Positions 63,177-64,000 of a DNA stretch of 64,000 nt are shown here, in pieces. Source of the stretch: Cyclobacterium sp. 1_MG-2023 (GTDB lineage: Bacteria > Bacteroidota > Bacteroidia > Cytophagales > Cyclobacteriaceae); NCBI RefSeq assembly GCF_030546805.1, contig NZ_JAUOPC010000015.1:1-64000 (forward strand). The letters run 5' to 3'. Position numbers and translations under genes: made by a program. Below the pieces are notes generated by a model. It was not told the origin of the DNA, made no database searches, and was given only the letters and a program-made list of their open reading frames with translations. Position 1 is the first letter of the stretch. Each line of letters opens with the position of its first letter.

Positions 63177-63611
63177 GAACTTAAACCATTTTTTTCTTTT
63201 GCTCCGATAATTGAAATGTGCTTTTGAATTTCTCAACTGATGATGAAATTCCCCTCCTTCGGGATGCAGGGTTTGCCAAACAATTTCCCACCCAAGAAAT
63301 CCTCCTATGTTTCGGTCATCAATAAAAATATCAGCCTCTAGTTTTCTTGGAGATTGACATTCATCACTCTCCCCCGGATAATTTTCATTCACAGCATAAA
63401 ATTCAATACCATTATCCTTACAAAAGTCTGCCGCTTCTTTGAGTAAAGGACCTTCCCGATAAGTCCACAAAATCAGACGATGCCCTTTTTTTTCTAATTC
63501 TTTAATTGTTTCAAAGGCAAAAAGCATTGTTTTTCCGATCTTAGGATAGGCATGCTCAACAATGGTACCGTCAAAGTCAATGGCGATGGTCTTTCCGAGA
63601 GGGTGTATCAT
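63162..63611 (-). CDS. HAD-like hydrolase (BT0820-type)
   Basis: A 149-aa small HAD-superfamily protein with IAIDFDGTIVEH (Asp12 nucleophile, Asp14), a Thr motif in HRLILWTYREG, a Lys near EADIFIDDRN and IDDRNIGG as the last metal motif. It is minimal, without a cap domain. Similar Bacteroidota proteins are predicted phosphatases. It lies 4 bp after the next minus-strand gene, so probably in one operon. Confidence 0.85.
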   Translation of the reverse strand: MIHPLGKTIAIDFDGTIVEHAYPKIGKTMLFAFETIKELEKKGHRLILWTYREGPLLKEAADFCKDNGIEFYAVNENYPGESDECQSPRKLEADIFIDDRNIGGFLGWEIVWQTLHPEGGEFHHQLRNSKAHFNYRSKRKKWFKFFSWF

Positions 63612-63614
63612 CGT

Positions 63615-63986
63615 TTAATAGAAATTTCCTCCTAGCTTGACTTCATTTTTGATGTTTAGGAGCAGCTTTTCAGTTTCTTCTTGATTCAAGCCATTCCTTT
63701 TTGCATAGTCCGTAAAGTTGATCATCGATAATCTCATTTCATTATGAAGTACTTCACTTGATACCAAACCCTGCTCCGAAAGGGTGAGTAAGAAGTAAAC
63801 CACCCGTTTCAGAAGTTTTTCTGTTTTCTCCGGTTTGCATAATTCTTCATAAGTGTTTGCCATGTTGTTACATGAGATGACAAAAACCTGTATAAAAGGA
63901 ATACTAATTTTCGAGCATTTCTCTTTGTGTTGATTGATGAGTTTCGCTATTTCTAAGGCTTTTTCATAAAACAATAAGGCTTTCAT
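63615..63986 (-). CDS. Helical, TPR-like protein, possibly continuing past the edge
   Basis: At least 123 aa of amphipathic helices (ALLFYEKALEIAKLINQHKEK, NNMANTYEELCKPEKTEKLLKR), resembling TPR-type repeats. The frame is open upstream of the Met at 63986 to the end of the window, so the true start may lie outside and this may be a fragment. Function unknown. Confidence 0.55.
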   Translation of the reverse strand: MKALLFYEKALEIAKLINQHKEKCSKISIPFIQVFVISCNNMANTYEELCKPEKTEKLLKRVVYFLLTLSEQGLVSSEVLHNEMRLSMINFTDYAKRNGLNQEETEKLLLNIKNEVKLGGNFY

Positions 63987-64000
63987 AAAACAACCGTTTC

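Overview
The window looks like a chromosomal segment from a Bacteroidota bacterium of the order Cytophagales, most like the Cyclobacteriaceae. The pointers are two SusC/SusD pairs, a BlaI/M56 pair, BshC (bacillithiol), an S16 with a long acidic tail, TAnnTTTG -7 promoter elements, and starts without clear Shine-Dalgarno sequences. All assignments were made by reading motifs; no database search was run.

Layout. 1-1.8 kb: two small exported-protein genes flanked by integron attC-like palindromes, next to a decayed tyrosine recombinase. 2.2-7.0 kb: an NRDE protein, a BlaI-type repressor with an M56 membrane protease (three operator-like dyads upstream), a CYTH-like protein and a phosphotriesterase-like lipoprotein. 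7.0-10.2 kb: a gene-free, repeat-dense stretch. It holds two near-identical copies of a 124-nt tRNA-like RNA, each with its own -7 element and terminator, two copies of a 236-bp palindromic repeat, and a REP-like array with a 169-bp period. 10.2-14.6 kb: an M50-like membrane protease, a tandem universal stress protein, a BCCT transporter and a porin.

15.06-22.95 kb: a 7.8-kb island inserted at the 3' end of tRNA-Arg(CCT). It has a tyrosine integrase, an excisionase-like HTH protein, a RepA-like ATPase, a VirE_N/BT4734-like replication protein, small unknown genes and a FISUMP lipoprotein. Its att repeats, integrase arm-like TGTCCCC pairs and origin-like inverted repeats are all visible. 23.2-25.5 kb: the conserved rpsP-rimM-trmD-rplS operon.

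25.7-43.8 kb: a carbohydrate locus. Two SusC/SusD pairs import a glycan or glycoside. A secreted dehydrogenase/cytochrome c lipoprotein, a DUF1080 lipoprotein, a DUF4432 protein, a cupin isomerase-like protein, a TIM-barrel isomerase and a Gfo/Idh/MocA oxidoreductase follow. No classical glycoside hydrolase is present, so a 3-keto-sugar route is likely. A motif RCAGGAYAGT recurs upstream of both susC genes and the DUF4432 gene.

44.1-50.8 kb: a complete six-gene ebo operon (eboA-F). 50.8-63.99 kb: mostly housekeeping genes: a TMEM220-like protein, an adenosine-kinase-like PfkB kinase, a TIM-barrel/FG-GAP secreted pair, MnmD, IspF, an M16 protease, a copper chaperone with CopA, BshC with 5-FTHF cyclo-ligase, a small outer-membrane protein and a HAD-like protein. 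An unrecognised gene runs to the right edge.
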